Shown here piece after piece: positions 34,501 to 45,954 of a DNA stretch of 64,000 nt. The position numbers and the translations under genes were made by a program. Source of the stretch: Streptomyces sp. S.PNR 29. Its GTDB lineage: Bacteria > Actinomycetota > Actinomycetes > Streptomycetales > Streptomycetaceae. The notes under the pieces were generated by a model. The model worked only from the letters and a program-made list of their open reading frames with translations, had not been told where the DNA came from and did no database searches. How positions within the stretch are numbered: the first letter of the stretch is position 1; every line of letters starts with the position of its first letter. The DNA lies in assembly GCF_030386795.1 (NCBI RefSeq), contig NZ_JANUQM010000013.1, positions 62,001-126,000 on the forward strand, written 5' to 3'.

Positions 34501-36009
34501 GTGGACCTGGCTCTGGCGCCAGAGACCCTGGCGCGATGGCAGTTCGGCATCACCACCGTCTACCACTTCCTGTTCGTGCCCCTGACGATCTCGCTGGCCG
34601 CCCTCACGGCCGGACTGCAGACCGCCTGGGTGCGGACGGAGAAGGAGAAGTACCTCAGGGCGACCAAGTTCTGGGGCAAGCTTTTTCTGATCAACATCGC
34701 GATGGGTGTGGTCACCGGCATCGTGCAGGAGTTCCAGTTCGGCATGAACTGGTCCGACTACTCCCGGTTCGTCGGTGACGTCTTCGGTGCGCCGCTCGCC
34801 TTCGAGGCCCTGATCGCCTTCTTCTTCGAGTCGACCTTCATCGGCCTGTGGATCTTCGGCTGGGACAAGCTGCCGAAGAAGCTCCACCTGGCCTGCATAT
34901 GGATGGTCTCGATCGGCACGATCCTCTCGGCGTACTTCATCCTCGCGGCCAACTCGTGGATGCAGCACCCGGTCGGTTACAAGATCAACGAGGCGAAGGG
35001 CCGGGCGGAGCTCACCGACTTCTGGCTGGTTCTGACCCAGAACACCGCGCTCAGCCAGGCCTTCCACACCCTCTCCGCGGCCTTCCTCACCGGCGGCGCG
35101 TTCATGGTGGGTATCGCCGCCTACCACCTCTCCCGCAAGAAGCACATCCGTGAGATGAAGACCTCGCTGCGACTCGGGCTGGTCACCGTGGTCATCGGGG
35201 GCCTGCTCACCGCGATCAGCGGCGACACTCTCGGCAAGGTCATGTACGAGCAGCAGCCGATGAAGATGGCCGCGGCCGAGGCGCTGTGGGACGGCGAGGC
35301 GCCCGCGCCCTTCTCGGTCTTCGCCGTCGGTGACGTCGACAAGGGCCACAACAAGGTCGCCATCGAGATCCCGGGTCTGCTGTCCTTCCTCGCCAAGGAC
35401 GACTTCAGCTCGTACGTCCCCGGCATCAACGACGTCAACAAGGCGGAGCAGGAGAAGTACGGGCCCGGCGACTACCGGCCCAACATCCCGGTCGCCTACT
35501 GGGGCTTCCGCTGGATGATCGGGTTCGGCATGACGTCCTTCGCCCTCGGGCTGGCCGGACTGTGGCTGACCCGGAAGAAGTTCCTCCTGCCGCGGCACCT
35601 GAGGGTGGGCGACGACGAGGTGCCGCACCTCGTGCTGCTCCCCACGAAGGCGCTCGGCCCGACGCTGACGAAGTGGTACTGGCGGATCGCCGTCCTCACG
35701 CTCGGCTTCCCGCTCATCGCCAACTCCTGGGGCTGGATCTTCACCGAGATGGGCCGCCAGCCGTGGGTCGTCTACGGCCTCTTCCAGACCCGCGACGCGG
35801 TCTCCCCCGGTGTCTCCCAGGCCGAGGTCCTCACCTCGATGGTCGTCTTCACGGCGCTCTATGCCGCGCTTGCCGTGATCGAGGTCAAGCTGCTCGTCAA
35901 GTACGTCAAGGCGGGCCCGCCCGAGCTCACCGAGGCCGACCTCAACCCGCCCACGAAGATCGGCGGCGACTCCCGTGACGCCGACAAGCCGATGGCCTTC
36001 TCGTACTAG
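34501..36009 (+). CDS. cydA: Cytochrome bd oxidase subunit I
   Basis: 502 residues. The N-terminus RWQFGITTVYHFLFVPLTIS contains the haem-b595 ligand His (about residue 22). The GYKINEAKGRAELTDFW and RWMIGFGM segments are also family-typical. It is an integral membrane quinol oxidase subunit binding haems b558, b595 and d, reducing oxygen to water at low oxygen tension. GTG 34501 has AAGGAG upstream. Transcription is expected to rise when NADH accumulates and Rex leaves its operator. Confidence 0.97.
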   Translation: MDLALAPETLARWQFGITTVYHFLFVPLTISLAALTAGLQTAWVRTEKEKYLRATKFWGKLFLINIAMGVVTGIVQEFQFGMNWSDYSRFVGDVFGAPLAFEALIAFFFESTFIGLWIFGWDKLPKKLHLACIWMVSIGTILSAYFILAANSWMQHPVGYKINEAKGRAELTDFWLVLTQNTALSQAFHTLSAAFLTGGAFMVGIAAYHLSRKKHIREMKTSLRLGLVTVVIGGLLTAISGDTLGKVMYEQQPMKMAAAEALWDGEAPAPFSVFAVGDVDKGHNKVAIEIPGLLSFLAKDDFSSYVPGINDVNKAEQEKYGPGDYRPNIPVAYWGFRWMIGFGMTSFALGLAGLWLTRKKFLLPRHLRVGDDEVPHLVLLPTKALGPTLTKWYWRIAVLTLGFPLIANSWGWIFTEMGRQPWVVYGLFQTRDAVSPGVSQAEVLTSMVVFTALYAALAVIEVKLLVKYVKAGPPELTEADLNPPTKIGGDSRDADKPMAFSY

Positions 36010-36029
36010 GCCGAGGGAGCTGCACAGTC

Positions 36030-37034
36030 ATGGAACTGCACGACGTCTGGTTCGTCCTCATCGCCGTCCTGTGGACCGGCTACTTCTTCCTGGAGGGCTT
36101 CGACTTCGGGGTCGGTGTCCTCACCCGGCTGCTCGCCCGGAACCGGCCCGAGAAGCGGGTGCTGATCAACACCATCGGCCCCGTCTGGGACGGTAACGAG
36201 GTGTGGCTGCTCTCGGCCGGCGGTGCGACCTTCGCCGCCTTCCCGGAGTGGTACGCCACGCTCTTCTCCGGCTTCTACCTGCCCCTGCTGGCCATCCTGA
36301 TCTGCCTGATCGTCCGGGGCGTCGCCTTCGAGTACCGGGCCAAGAGGCCGGAGGAGAGCTGGCAGCGCAACTGGGAGACCGCGATCTTCTGGACCTCGCT
36401 GATTCCGGCGTTCCTGTGGGGCGTGGCCTTCGGCAACATCGTGCGGGGCGTGAAGATCGACCAGCACCTGGAGTACGTCGGCAGCGTCGGCGACCTGCTC
36501 AACCCGTACGCGCTCCTCGGCGGCCTGGTGACGCTCACCCTGTTCACCTTCCACGGGGCGGTCTTCACGGCACTCAAGACCGTCGGGGACATCCGGGAGC
36601 GGGCGCGGAAGCTGGCGCTGCGCGTGGGACTGGTCACGGCCGCGCTGGCGGTGGTCTTCCTGCTGTGGACCCAGGTCGACAGCGGTGACGGCAAGAGCCT
36701 GGTCGCCCTGGTCGTGGCCGTCGGCGCGCTGGTAGCCGCGCTGGGGGCGAACCAGGCGGGACGTGAGGGGTGGTCCTTCGCGCTGTCCGGCGTCACCATC
36801 GTGGCCGTCGTGGCGATGCTCTTCCTGACGCTCTTCCCGAACGTCATGCCGTCCACGCTCAACCCGGAGTGGAGCCTGACCGTCACCAACGCCTCGTCCG
36901 GCGCGTACACCCTGAAGATCATGACCTGGCTCGCGGCGATCGCCACGCCGGTGGTGCTGCTCTACCAGGGCTGGACCTACTGGGTGTTCCGCAAGCGGAT
37001 CGGTACCCAGCACATCGCCGAGCCCGTGCACTGA
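36030..37034 (+). CDS. cydB: Cytochrome bd oxidase subunit II
   Basis: 334 residues with eight or nine helices. The start MELHDVWFVLIAVLWTGYFFLEGFDFGVGVL is the family hallmark, and GPVWDGNEVWLL follows near residue 52. It pairs with CydA in the membrane. It lies 20 bp after cydA and 3 bp before the cydDC start. Confidence 0.97.
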   Translation: MELHDVWFVLIAVLWTGYFFLEGFDFGVGVLTRLLARNRPEKRVLINTIGPVWDGNEVWLLSAGGATFAAFPEWYATLFSGFYLPLLAILICLIVRGVAFEYRAKRPEESWQRNWETAIFWTSLIPAFLWGVAFGNIVRGVKIDQHLEYVGSVGDLLNPYALLGGLVTLTLFTFHGAVFTALKTVGDIRERARKLALRVGLVTAALAVVFLLWTQVDSGDGKSLVALVVAVGALVAALGANQAGREGWSFALSGVTIVAVVAMLFLTLFPNVMPSTLNPEWSLTVTNASSGAYTLKIMTWLAAIATPVVLLYQGWTYWVFRKRIGTQHIAEPVH

Positions 37035-37037
37035 GGT

Positions 37038-40000
37038 GTGTTTCACGTGAAACCAATCGATCCGCGTCTGCTGCGACACGCCCGCGCCACCCGGCTCTTC
37101 CTGATGGCGGTCGTCGGCCTGGGGGCCGTCGGAGCCGGGCTGGTCATCGCCCAGGCGATGCTCCTCGCCGAGGTGGTGGTCGGGGCGTTCCAGCAGGGAC
37201 TGTCGGTCTCCGGACTCCGTACCCCCCTGCTGCTGCTGGTGACCGTCGCCTGCGGCCGTGCCCTGGTCGGCTGGCTCACCGAGCTGGCGGCCCACCGGGC
37301 GAGCGCGGCGGTGAAGTCGGAGCTGCGGGGCCGGTTGCTGGAGCGGGCGACGGCGCTCGGTCCAGGCTGGCTGAGCGCACAGCGGACCGGATCCCTGGTC
37401 GCCCTGGCCACGCGGGGAGTCGACGCACTCGACGACTACTTCTCGCGCTATCTGCCGCAGTTGGGGCTCGCGGTGGTCGTGCCGGTGGCAGTGCTGGCGC
37501 GGATCGTCACCGAGGACTGGGTGTCGGCCGCCATCATCGTCGGTACCCTTCCGCTCATCCCGGTCTTCATGATGCTGATCGGCTGGGCCACGCAGTCCCG
37601 GATGGACCGTCAGTGGCGGCTGCTGTCCCGGCTGTCCGGGCACTTTCTGGACGTGGTCGCGGGGCTGCCGACGCTGAAGGTGTTCGGGCGGGCCAAGGCG
37701 CAGGCCGAGTCCATCCGGCGGATCACCGGCGCGTACCGGCAGGCCACCATGCGGACGCTGCGGATCGCTTTCCTCTCGTCGTTCGCGCTGGAACTGCTCG
37801 CCACGATCTCGGTGGCACTGGTGGCCGTGACGATCGGCATGCGGCTCGTCCACGGCGAGATGGACCTGTACGTCGGGCTGGTCATCCTCGTGCTCGCACC
37901 GGAGGCGTATCTGCCGCTGCGGCAGGTCGGGGCGCAGTACCACGCGGCGGCCGAGGGGCTCGCCGCGGCCGAGGAGATCTTCGCGGTCCTGGAGACGCCC
38001 GTGCCGGCACGGGGGGCCGGCACGGTGCCGGCGGGCGCCCTCTCCTTCGAGGGCGTGACGGTCCGCTACCCCGGGCGGTCCGTGGACGCCGTGTCCGATG
38101 TGACCCTTGCCGTGGAGCCCGGGGAGACGGTCGCGCTCGTGGGGCCCAGCGGTGCGGGCAAGTCGACGCTGCTCAACGTACTGCTGGGATTCGTGCGGCC
38201 GACCGAGGGGCGGGTGCGCGTCGGGGGAGCCGATCTCGCCGACGTCGACCGGGAGCAGTGGCACGCGCGTGTGGCCTGGGTGCCGCAGCGGCCGCACCTG
38301 TACGCCGGGACGATCGCCGAGAATGTGCGGCTGGCCCGGCCCGACGCGGACGACGACGCCGTCCGGCGGGCGCTGCGGGACGCCGGGGCGCTGGAGTTCG
38401 TGGACGCGCTGCCCGAGGGTGCCGCCACCGTGCTCGGTGAGGACGGCGCCGGGCTGTCCGCCGGGCAGCGGCAGCGGCTCGCGCTGGCCCGGGCGTTTCT
38501 CGCGGACCGGCCCGTGCTGCTGCTGGACGAGCCGACGGCCGCTCTCGACGGTGCCACCGAGGCCGAGGTCGTGGAGGCGGTGCGGCGGCTGGCTGCGGGG
38601 CGGACGGTGCTGCTCGTGGTGCACCGGCCCGCGTTGCTGGCGGTGGCGGACCGGGTGGTGCGGCTGGCGGAGGCCGAGGGTCCCGTGGGCGGGCAAGCGG
38701 GGGCCACGAGCGCGCAGGCGCGTCCGGTGGCCGCGGTGCCCGGCGACAGGTCCGTTCCCGTGGCACAGGAGACGGAGCTCACCAGCCGCCCGGGTGGCGT
38801 CCTGGCCCGGGTCCGTGGGCTGTCCGGCGCCCGGCGCGGGCGGCTCGGTCTCGCGCTGTTGCTCGGCAGCCTTGCCCTCGGCAGTGCCGTCGGGCTCATG
38901 GCCACTTCTGGATGGCTCATCTCGCGGGCCTCGCAGCAGCCACCCGTGCTGTATCTGATGGTGGCCGTGACGGCGACGCGGGCCTTCGGGATCGGGCGGG
39001 CCGTGTTCCGGTACGCCGAGCGGCTCGTGTCGCACGACGCCGTACTGCGGATGCTGGCCGACACCCGGGTCGCCGTCTACCGGCGGCTGGAGCGGCTGGC
39101 GCCCGCCGGGCTGCGCCGCAGCCGCCGCGGTGACCTGCTCACCCGTCTGGTCGCCGACGTGGACGCGCTGCAGGACTACTGGCTGCGCTGGCTGCTGCCG
39201 GCCGGCGCCGCCGTGGCCGTGTGCGCCGGGTCCGTCGGCTTCACGGCGTGGCTGCTGCCCGAGGCCGGTGCGGTCCTGGCGGTCGGGCTGCTGGTGGCCG
39301 GGGCGGGTGTCCCGCTGATCACCGGTGCCGTGGCGCGACGGGCCGAGCGCAGGCTGGCCCCCGCCCGAGGCGTGCTCGCGACGCGGGTGACCGACCTGCT
39401 CACCGGCACCGCCGAGCTGGCGGTCGCCGGCGCCCTGCCGGCCCGTGCCGCCGAGGCGCGGCGCGCCGATGCCGTGCTGACCCGGATCGCCTCGCGCGCC
39501 GCCACCGCCACCGCCCTCGGCGACGGGCTCACCGCCCTGGTCTCCGGGCTGACCGTGGCGGGCTCCGCCCTCGTCGGAGCGCAGGCCGTCGCCGCCGGGC
39601 GGCTCAGTGGCGTCGCGATGGCCGTCGTCGTCCTCACCCCGCTGGCCGCCTTCGAGGCCGTTCTCGGGCTGCCGCTCGCCGTGCAGTACCGGCAGCGGGT
39701 CCGCAGGAGTGGCGAGCGCGTGTACGAGGTGCTCGACGCGCCTGAGCCCGTACGGGAGCCGGTGCGGCCCAGGCAGGCGCCCGCGACACCGTTCCCGGTC
39801 GTGGTCAGGGGCCTGGCCGCCCGGCATGCCGGGCAGGGCCGGGACGCGCTCGCCGGGCTCGACCTGACCTTGGAGAAGGGCCGCCGGATCGCCGTGGTCG
39901 GGCCGTCCGGGTCCGGCAAGACGACGCTGGCCCAGGTGCTGCTCCGCTTCCTGGACGCGGACGCCGGCTCGTACACGCTGGCCGGCGTCGACGCGTACGC

Positions 40001-40541
40001 GCTCGACAGCGACGACGTACGGCGGCTCGTCGGGCTGTGCGCCCAGGACGCGCACCTCTTCGACAGCTCGGTGCGCGAGAACCTGCTCCTGGCCAAGCGG
40101 GACGCCACCGAAGCCGAGCTGCGTGAGGCGCTCGCGCGGGCCCGGCTGCTCGACTGGGCGGACGGGCTGCCCGACGGGCTCGACACGCTGGTCGGGGAGC
40201 ACGGTGCGTGGCTGTCCGGCGGCCAGCGGCAGCGGCTGGCGCTCGCCCGCGCGCTGCTCGCCGACTTCCCCGTCCTCGTGCTCGACGAGCCGGCCGAGCA
40301 TCTGGACCTGCCGACCGCCGACGCGCTCACCGCCGACCTGCTGGCCGCCACCGAGGGCCGTACGACCTTGCTCATCACTCACCGGCTGGCCGGCCTGGGG
40401 GCCGTGGACGAGGTGGTCGTACTGGACGAGGGGCGTGTGGTGCAGCGGGGGACGTTCGCGGAACTGGCCGCTGTGCAGGGGCCGCTCCGGGCGATGGCCG
40501 AGCGGGAGGCGGAGGCGGACGTGCTGGCGGGTACCCGGTAG
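37038..40541 (+). CDS. cydDC: Fused CydD-CydC ABC transporter for cytochrome bd assembly
   Basis: 1167 residues: two complete ABC exporter half-units joined head to tail. The first half has Walker A GPSGAGKST near residue 371 and signature LSAGQRQRL; the second has GPSGSGKTT near residue 957 and LSGGQRQRL. CydDC exports thiol reductants (cysteine, glutathione in other bacteria) and is needed for bd oxidase maturation. The fused form is usual in Streptomyces. A parS site covers the start: the first codons GTG TTT CAC GTG AAA are parS read as MFHVK. GTG 37047 is an alternative start. Confidence 0.95.
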   Translation: MFHVKPIDPRLLRHARATRLFLMAVVGLGAVGAGLVIAQAMLLAEVVVGAFQQGLSVSGLRTPLLLLVTVACGRALVGWLTELAAHRASAAVKSELRGRLLERATALGPGWLSAQRTGSLVALATRGVDALDDYFSRYLPQLGLAVVVPVAVLARIVTEDWVSAAIIVGTLPLIPVFMMLIGWATQSRMDRQWRLLSRLSGHFLDVVAGLPTLKVFGRAKAQAESIRRITGAYRQATMRTLRIAFLSSFALELLATISVALVAVTIGMRLVHGEMDLYVGLVILVLAPEAYLPLRQVGAQYHAAAEGLAAAEEIFAVLETPVPARGAGTVPAGALSFEGVTVRYPGRSVDAVSDVTLAVEPGETVALVGPSGAGKSTLLNVLLGFVRPTEGRVRVGGADLADVDREQWHARVAWVPQRPHLYAGTIAENVRLARPDADDDAVRRALRDAGALEFVDALPEGAATVLGEDGAGLSAGQRQRLALARAFLADRPVLLLDEPTAALDGATEAEVVEAVRRLAAGRTVLLVVHRPALLAVADRVVRLAEAEGPVGGQAGATSAQARPVAAVPGDRSVPVAQETELTSRPGGVLARVRGLSGARRGRLGLALLLGSLALGSAVGLMATSGWLISRASQQPPVLYLMVAVTATRAFGIGRAVFRYAERLVSHDAVLRMLADTRVAVYRRLERLAPAGLRRSRRGDLLTRLVADVDALQDYWLRWLLPAGAAVAVCAGSVGFTAWLLPEAGAVLAVGLLVAGAGVPLITGAVARRAERRLAPARGVLATRVTDLLTGTAELAVAGALPARAAEARRADAVLTRIASRAATATALGDGLTALVSGLTVAGSALVGAQAVAAGRLSGVAMAVVVLTPLAAFEAVLGLPLAVQYRQRVRRSGERVYEVLDAPEPVREPVRPRQAPATPFPVVVRGLAARHAGQGRDALAGLDLTLEKGRRIAVVGPSGSGKTTLAQVLLRFLDADAGSYTLAGVDAYALDSDDVRRLVGLCAQDAHLFDSSVRENLLLAKRDATEAELREALARARLLDWADGLPDGLDTLVGEHGAWLSGGQRQRLALARALLADFPVLVLDEPAEHLDLPTADALTADLLAATEGRTTLLITHRLAGLGAVDEVVVLDEGRVVQRGTFAELAAVQGPLRAMAEREAEADVLAGTR
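37040..37053. promoter_or_regulatory. parS site, perfect, over the cydDC start
   Basis: Exact GTTTCACGTGAAAC. It begins at the last base of the proposed GTG start codon and is translated as FHVK. Confidence 0.93.
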
Positions 40542-40663
40542 CGACTGACCGCGCGACCGAACCGGACCGGGCGGTCGTCGCACTGAGCCATCCGTGCGAC
40601 TGGTACCCCGTGCGTACGAGTTGAACAGGACCGCGACCCGCAGCGCGCGCCACGATCGCTGAC

Positions 40664-41716
40664 ATGCGCTCATTTCGCCGACGTCCGCTGCTGCTCACGA
40701 CGCTGCTGTGCGCGCTCGCCGTGCTCGCGGCCCGGCCCGACGACGTCCCGGACGGGGCCGGCGGTACCGGTTCCGGCATCAGCGCGCAGGTGGCGCGGCT
40801 GTACGAGGACGCGGCCGTGGCGACGCAGCGGTACGAGGCCGGTCGGCGCGAGGCCGAGGCGCACCGGGCTCAGGCCCAGCGGCTGGAGAAGCTTCTCGAC
40901 CGGCAACGGCGGCGCATCGACGTCATGCAAGAGGACCTGGGCCGGATGGCACGTGCCCAGTACCGCCACGGTGGCGGGCTGCCGCTGACCGCCCGGATGA
41001 TGCTCGCGGACAGCCCGGACGAGCTGATGCGCGGTCAGCATGCGCTGGCGCAGACGAATATCGCCGTCAACAACGCCATCGAGAAGAGCCGCCGCGCCGA
41101 GGCGCGGCTCGCGGCCGACGAGGCGAGGGCCGCGGCCAAGTGGCAGGAGCTGGAGCAGCGGAACGCCGCACTCGCCGTATTGAAGAGAGATATCGAGCAG
41201 AAGCTTGAGCAGGCGCGGTGGCAGTTGCAGGGACGGGCGGAGGCCTCGGTCGCGGCCGGAAGCTGTCCCGATGCCGTCCGGCTCGACCAGCCGGAGGTGA
41301 GCTTCGCCAGTGGGTGGGTCGCGCCGGTGGAGACGTACGAGCTGTCCGCGGGCTTCGGCAGTGGCGGTGCGCGGTGGGCGAACCGGCACACCGGGCAGGA
41401 CTTCGCGGTGCCGATCGGCACGCCGGTGCGGGCGGTCGGCGAGGGCAGGGTGGCGGCGGTGTCGTGCGGGGGAGCCTTCGGTATGCAGGTCGTGATCGGG
41501 CACCCGGGCGGCTACTACACGCAGTACGCGCATCTCGCCGCCATCGCGGTCGACGAGGGGGACCGCGTGCGTCCCGGGCAGTGGATCGGGCAGTCCGGCA
41601 CCACCGGCAACTCCACGGGCCCGCACCTGCACTTCGAGGTACGGGTCACCCCGCAGATGGGATCGGCGATCGATCCGGTGCCCTGGCTGGCGGCGCGCGG
41701 AGCACACCTCGGATAG
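40664..41716 (+). CDS. Secreted M23 family peptidase with coiled-coil domain
   Basis: 350 residues. A basic, hydrophobic N-terminus (residues 1-24) looks like a signal peptide. Residues 40-200 form a long coiled coil. The C-terminal M23 (LytM) domain carries HTGQDFAVP (first zinc His and Asp) and HLHFEVRV. It resembles NlpD/EnvC-type regulators or glycyl-glycine endopeptidases acting on peptidoglycan. It follows the cyd operon by 122 bp but is probably separately regulated. Confidence 0.88.
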   Translation: MRSFRRRPLLLTTLLCALAVLAARPDDVPDGAGGTGSGISAQVARLYEDAAVATQRYEAGRREAEAHRAQAQRLEKLLDRQRRRIDVMQEDLGRMARAQYRHGGGLPLTARMMLADSPDELMRGQHALAQTNIAVNNAIEKSRRAEARLAADEARAAAKWQELEQRNAALAVLKRDIEQKLEQARWQLQGRAEASVAAGSCPDAVRLDQPEVSFASGWVAPVETYELSAGFGSGGARWANRHTGQDFAVPIGTPVRAVGEGRVAAVSCGGAFGMQVVIGHPGGYYTQYAHLAAIAVDEGDRVRPGQWIGQSGTTGNSTGPHLHFEVRVTPQMGSAIDPVPWLAARGAHLG

Positions 41717-41750
41717 CCGTGGGTGCCTGGCTCCGGACGGCCGGGGCGGG

Positions 41751-42659
41751 CTACCTCCGCTCGGCCAGCATCCGCTCGATCACGACCGCCACCCCGTCAT
41801 CGTTGTTGGCGACCGTGCACCCCGAGGCGGCGGCGATGACGTCCGGATGCGCGTTGCCCATCGCGTACGACTGGCCGGCCCAGGTCAGCATCTCGACGTC
41901 GTTGGGCATGTCCCCGAACGCGACGACCTCCTCGTGCGAGATGCCGCGCTCGGCACAGCACAGGGCGAGCGTGCTGGCCTTGGAGACGCCGGGGCCGCTG
42001 ATCTCCAGCAGGGCGCTGGGGCTGGAGCGGGTGACGTTGGCGCGGTCGTCGATGGCGAGGCGGGCCAGCGTGAGGAAGGCGTCGGGGTCGAGGTCGGGGT
42101 GGAAGGCCAGGATCTTGAGCACGGGCTCGTCGGAGCCGGGACCGTCCGGCGCCAGGAGCTCCTCGGCGGGCGCGAGGGTGTCGGGGATCTCCATGTGCAG
42201 CTTCGGGTACGCCGGCTCCTGGTGGAAGCCGTAGGTCTGCTCGACCGCGTACACCGTGCCGGGCGCCGCCTCCCGCAGCAGCCGTACGGCGTCCAGCGCG
42301 TTGTCCCGTGCCAGTTCCCGCACCTTCACGAACCGGTGGGCGCCGGGGCCGCCGTGCAGGTCGACGACGGCGGCGCCGTTGCCGCAGATGGCCAGGCCGT
42401 GACCGTGGACGTGGTCACTGACGACGTCCATCCAGCGGGCCGGGCGGCCGGTGACGAAGAAGACCTCGATGCCCGCCTCCTCGGCGGCGGCCAGCGCTGC
42501 GACGGTCCGCGGTGACACCGACTTGTCGTCACGCAGCAGCGTGCCGTCGAGGTCGGTGGCGATCAGGCGCGGGGCGACGATGGGGGTACCTCCCTGCTCG
42601 AACGCAGTCGAGAGCTTGGGGGATGCCGGGGTCTCGGGCTGTCGAGTCGCTGAGGTCAC
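41751..42659 (-). CDS. Cof-type HAD hydrolase
   Basis: About 302 residues. Motif I is LIATDLDGTLLRDD near residue 35, motif II FVTGRPARW, and motif IV VAFGDMPNDVEML with the Cof-type type-IIB cap in between. These enzymes dephosphorylate sugar phosphates or flavin precursors. GTG 42659 is a tentative start. It is similar in block order to the HAD protein at 50266-51081, which appears to be its paralogue. The substrate is unknown. Confidence 0.88.
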   Translation of the reverse strand: MTSATRQPETPASPKLSTAFEQGGTPIVAPRLIATDLDGTLLRDDKSVSPRTVAALAAAEEAGIEVFFVTGRPARWMDVVSDHVHGHGLAICGNGAAVVDLHGGPGAHRFVKVRELARDNALDAVRLLREAAPGTVYAVEQTYGFHQEPAYPKLHMEIPDTLAPAEELLAPDGPGSDEPVLKILAFHPDLDPDAFLTLARLAIDDRANVTRSSPSALLEISGPGVSKASTLALCCAERGISHEEVVAFGDMPNDVEMLTWAGQSYAMGNAHPDVIAAASGCTVANNDDGVAVVIERMLAERR

Positions 42660-42755
42660 CGGCCCATTGTCCCGCACCGGACCGCACGGCCGTGCGAGAG
42701 CTCGCACATTTGAGGGGACAGGGCCCGTCACCAGGGCAAACTTCGATCCGTCGGC

Positions 42756-43658
42756 TCAGCGCAGCTGGGCCGCTGCCTCCATGGCGATCCGCTCGAAGAT
42801 CTTCTCGTCCGCCGCGAAGTCCGAGTCGGCGATCGGCCAGTGGATCACGATCTCCGTGAAGCCGAGCTCCTGATGCTTCCCCGCGAAGTCCACGAACGCG
42901 TCCAGGGACTCAAGCGGACGGCCACGGTCGGGGGTGAAGCCGGTGAGCAGGATCTTGTCGAGCGTGGTCACGTCCCGGCCGATGGTGGTGCACGCGTCGG
43001 CCAGCTTCTCGGCCTGTCCGCGAAGGGCCTGGACCGACTGCTCGGGAGTGCCGTTCTCGTTCACCTTCGGGTCACCGGTGGTCACCCAGGCCTGCCCGTG
43101 CCGCGCGGCGAGCTTCAGCCCGCGCGGGCCGGTGGCGGCCACCGCGAACGGCAGCCGGGGCCGCTGTACACAGCCCGGTATGTTGCGCGCCTCGTGCGCG
43201 GAGTAGAAGTCTCCGTCGTACGACACCGTGTCCTGCGTCAGCAGCCGGTCGAGCAGCGGCACGAACTCGGCGAACCGGTCGGCACGCTCGCGCGGGGTCC
43301 ACGCGTCCTGGCCGAGCGCCGTGGCGTCGAAGCCGGTGCCGCCCGCGCCGATACCGAGCGTGACCCGGCCGCCGGAGATGTCGTCGAGGGAGATCAGCTC
43401 CTTGGCGAGGGTCACCGGATGCCGGAAGTTCGGCGAGGTCACCAGGGTGCCCAGGCGCAGTCGGTCGGTGACGGACGCGGCTGCGGTCAGCGTCGGCACG
43501 GCACCGAACCACGGGCCGTCCCGGAAGCTGCGCCAGGACAGGTGGTCGTAGGTGTAGGCGGTGTGGAAGCCGAGCTGTTCCGCGCGCTGCCATGCCGAAC
43601 GGCCGCCCTCGTGCCAGCGACGGTACGGAAGGATCACAGTGCTCAGACGCAGACTCAT
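42756..43658 (-). CDS. LLM class F420/FMN-dependent oxidoreductase
   Basis: 300 residues, a luciferase-like TIM barrel. Typical blocks are AYTYDHLSWRSFRDGPWFG, LRLGTLVTSPNFRHP, and GRVTLGIGAGGTGFDATALG. In actinobacteria such proteins commonly use F420. ATG 43658 (MSLRLSTV) is preferred to an upstream in-frame start. The substrate is unknown. Its upstream gap carries a degenerate parS and three DnaA boxes. Confidence 0.9.
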   Translation of the reverse strand: MSLRLSTVILPYRRWHEGGRSAWQRAEQLGFHTAYTYDHLSWRSFRDGPWFGAVPTLTAAASVTDRLRLGTLVTSPNFRHPVTLAKELISLDDISGGRVTLGIGAGGTGFDATALGQDAWTPRERADRFAEFVPLLDRLLTQDTVSYDGDFYSAHEARNIPGCVQRPRLPFAVAATGPRGLKLAARHGQAWVTTGDPKVNENGTPEQSVQALRGQAEKLADACTTIGRDVTTLDKILLTGFTPDRGRPLESLDAFVDFAGKHQELGFTEIVIHWPIADSDFAADEKIFERIAMEAAAQLR

Positions 43659-43684
43659 GGGTGCGACCCTATGGGGCCGACGGT

Positions 43685-43698
43685 GTTCCACGTGAAAC
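43685..43698. promoter_or_regulatory. parS-like site, one mismatch
   Basis: GTTCCACGTGAAAC, mismatch at position 4, identical to the site at 19600. It lies 26 bp upstream of the LLM start. Confidence 0.65.
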
Positions 43699-43860
43699 AG
43701 TCACCCAGTGTCACCGTTCGGTAGACGTGGCGGGGCCCCCGTCGGCTGGTGCCGGACCGTGCGTCGGCCGTCCATCTCGCTTTCGTCTCTCGTGCTTTCG
43801 TTCATGCCGCAGCAGGCCGGGAGAGACGTGAATCACGCGATTGATTCCACTCCGGATGTT

Positions 43861-43914
43861 TGATCCACAACCAAGTGCGGTTATCCACAGGGGAATTGGC
43901 AGTTCTGTGGACAA
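43861..43914. promoter_or_regulatory. Cluster of three DnaA boxes
   Basis: TGATCCACA (43861, one mismatch), TTATCCACA (43881, perfect) and TTGTCCACA on the minus strand (43906-43914, perfect) within 54 bp. The region is intergenic between the LLM gene and the EphD-like gene end at 43948. A GAATCA-CGCGAT-TGATTC inverted repeat lies just to the left near 43830. No gene is seen in 43659-43947. Confidence 0.8.
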
Positions 43915-43947
43915 CGAGCCGCCCGTTCTGGAGTTTCGTCAACCTGC

Positions 43948-45705
<1,758 letters not shown>

Positions 45706-45808
45706 TTCCCCTCCGCCCGGCTCCCCGTCGACTGCGGTACGTGCTCGCAAGGTGACCCCGGTGAATGTGGCAGTTGTTAGAGGTCGCGTCAATAGGCCGC
45801 CGAGGGCC

Positions 45809-45817
45809 TGTGGACAA
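45809..45817 (-). promoter_or_regulatory. Single DnaA box
   Basis: TTGTCCACA on the minus strand, perfect, in the 249-bp divergent gap 45706-45954 between the EphD-like gene and the ABC operon. No other feature is clear in that gap. Confidence 0.55.
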
Positions 45818-45954
45818 CCGCCCGGACGCGGAAAAGACGCGCTGCGCTGTTCGACCTCAGGGTGACCCTTAGGGCCCCGTAATACCGCAGGCTGACAACA
45901 AGACGGCTCTGCGGTCTGACGACCGGCGTGGTCCGTGTCACTACCGTCGAAGGC

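Noticed and set aside
36006..40673. A 1555-codon open frame on the minus strand opposite cydB and cydDC
   Set aside because: It is the antisense shadow of high-GC genes; its translation is Arg/Gly/Pro/His-rich low-complexity sequence without domains, while the plus strand encodes complete Cyd proteins.
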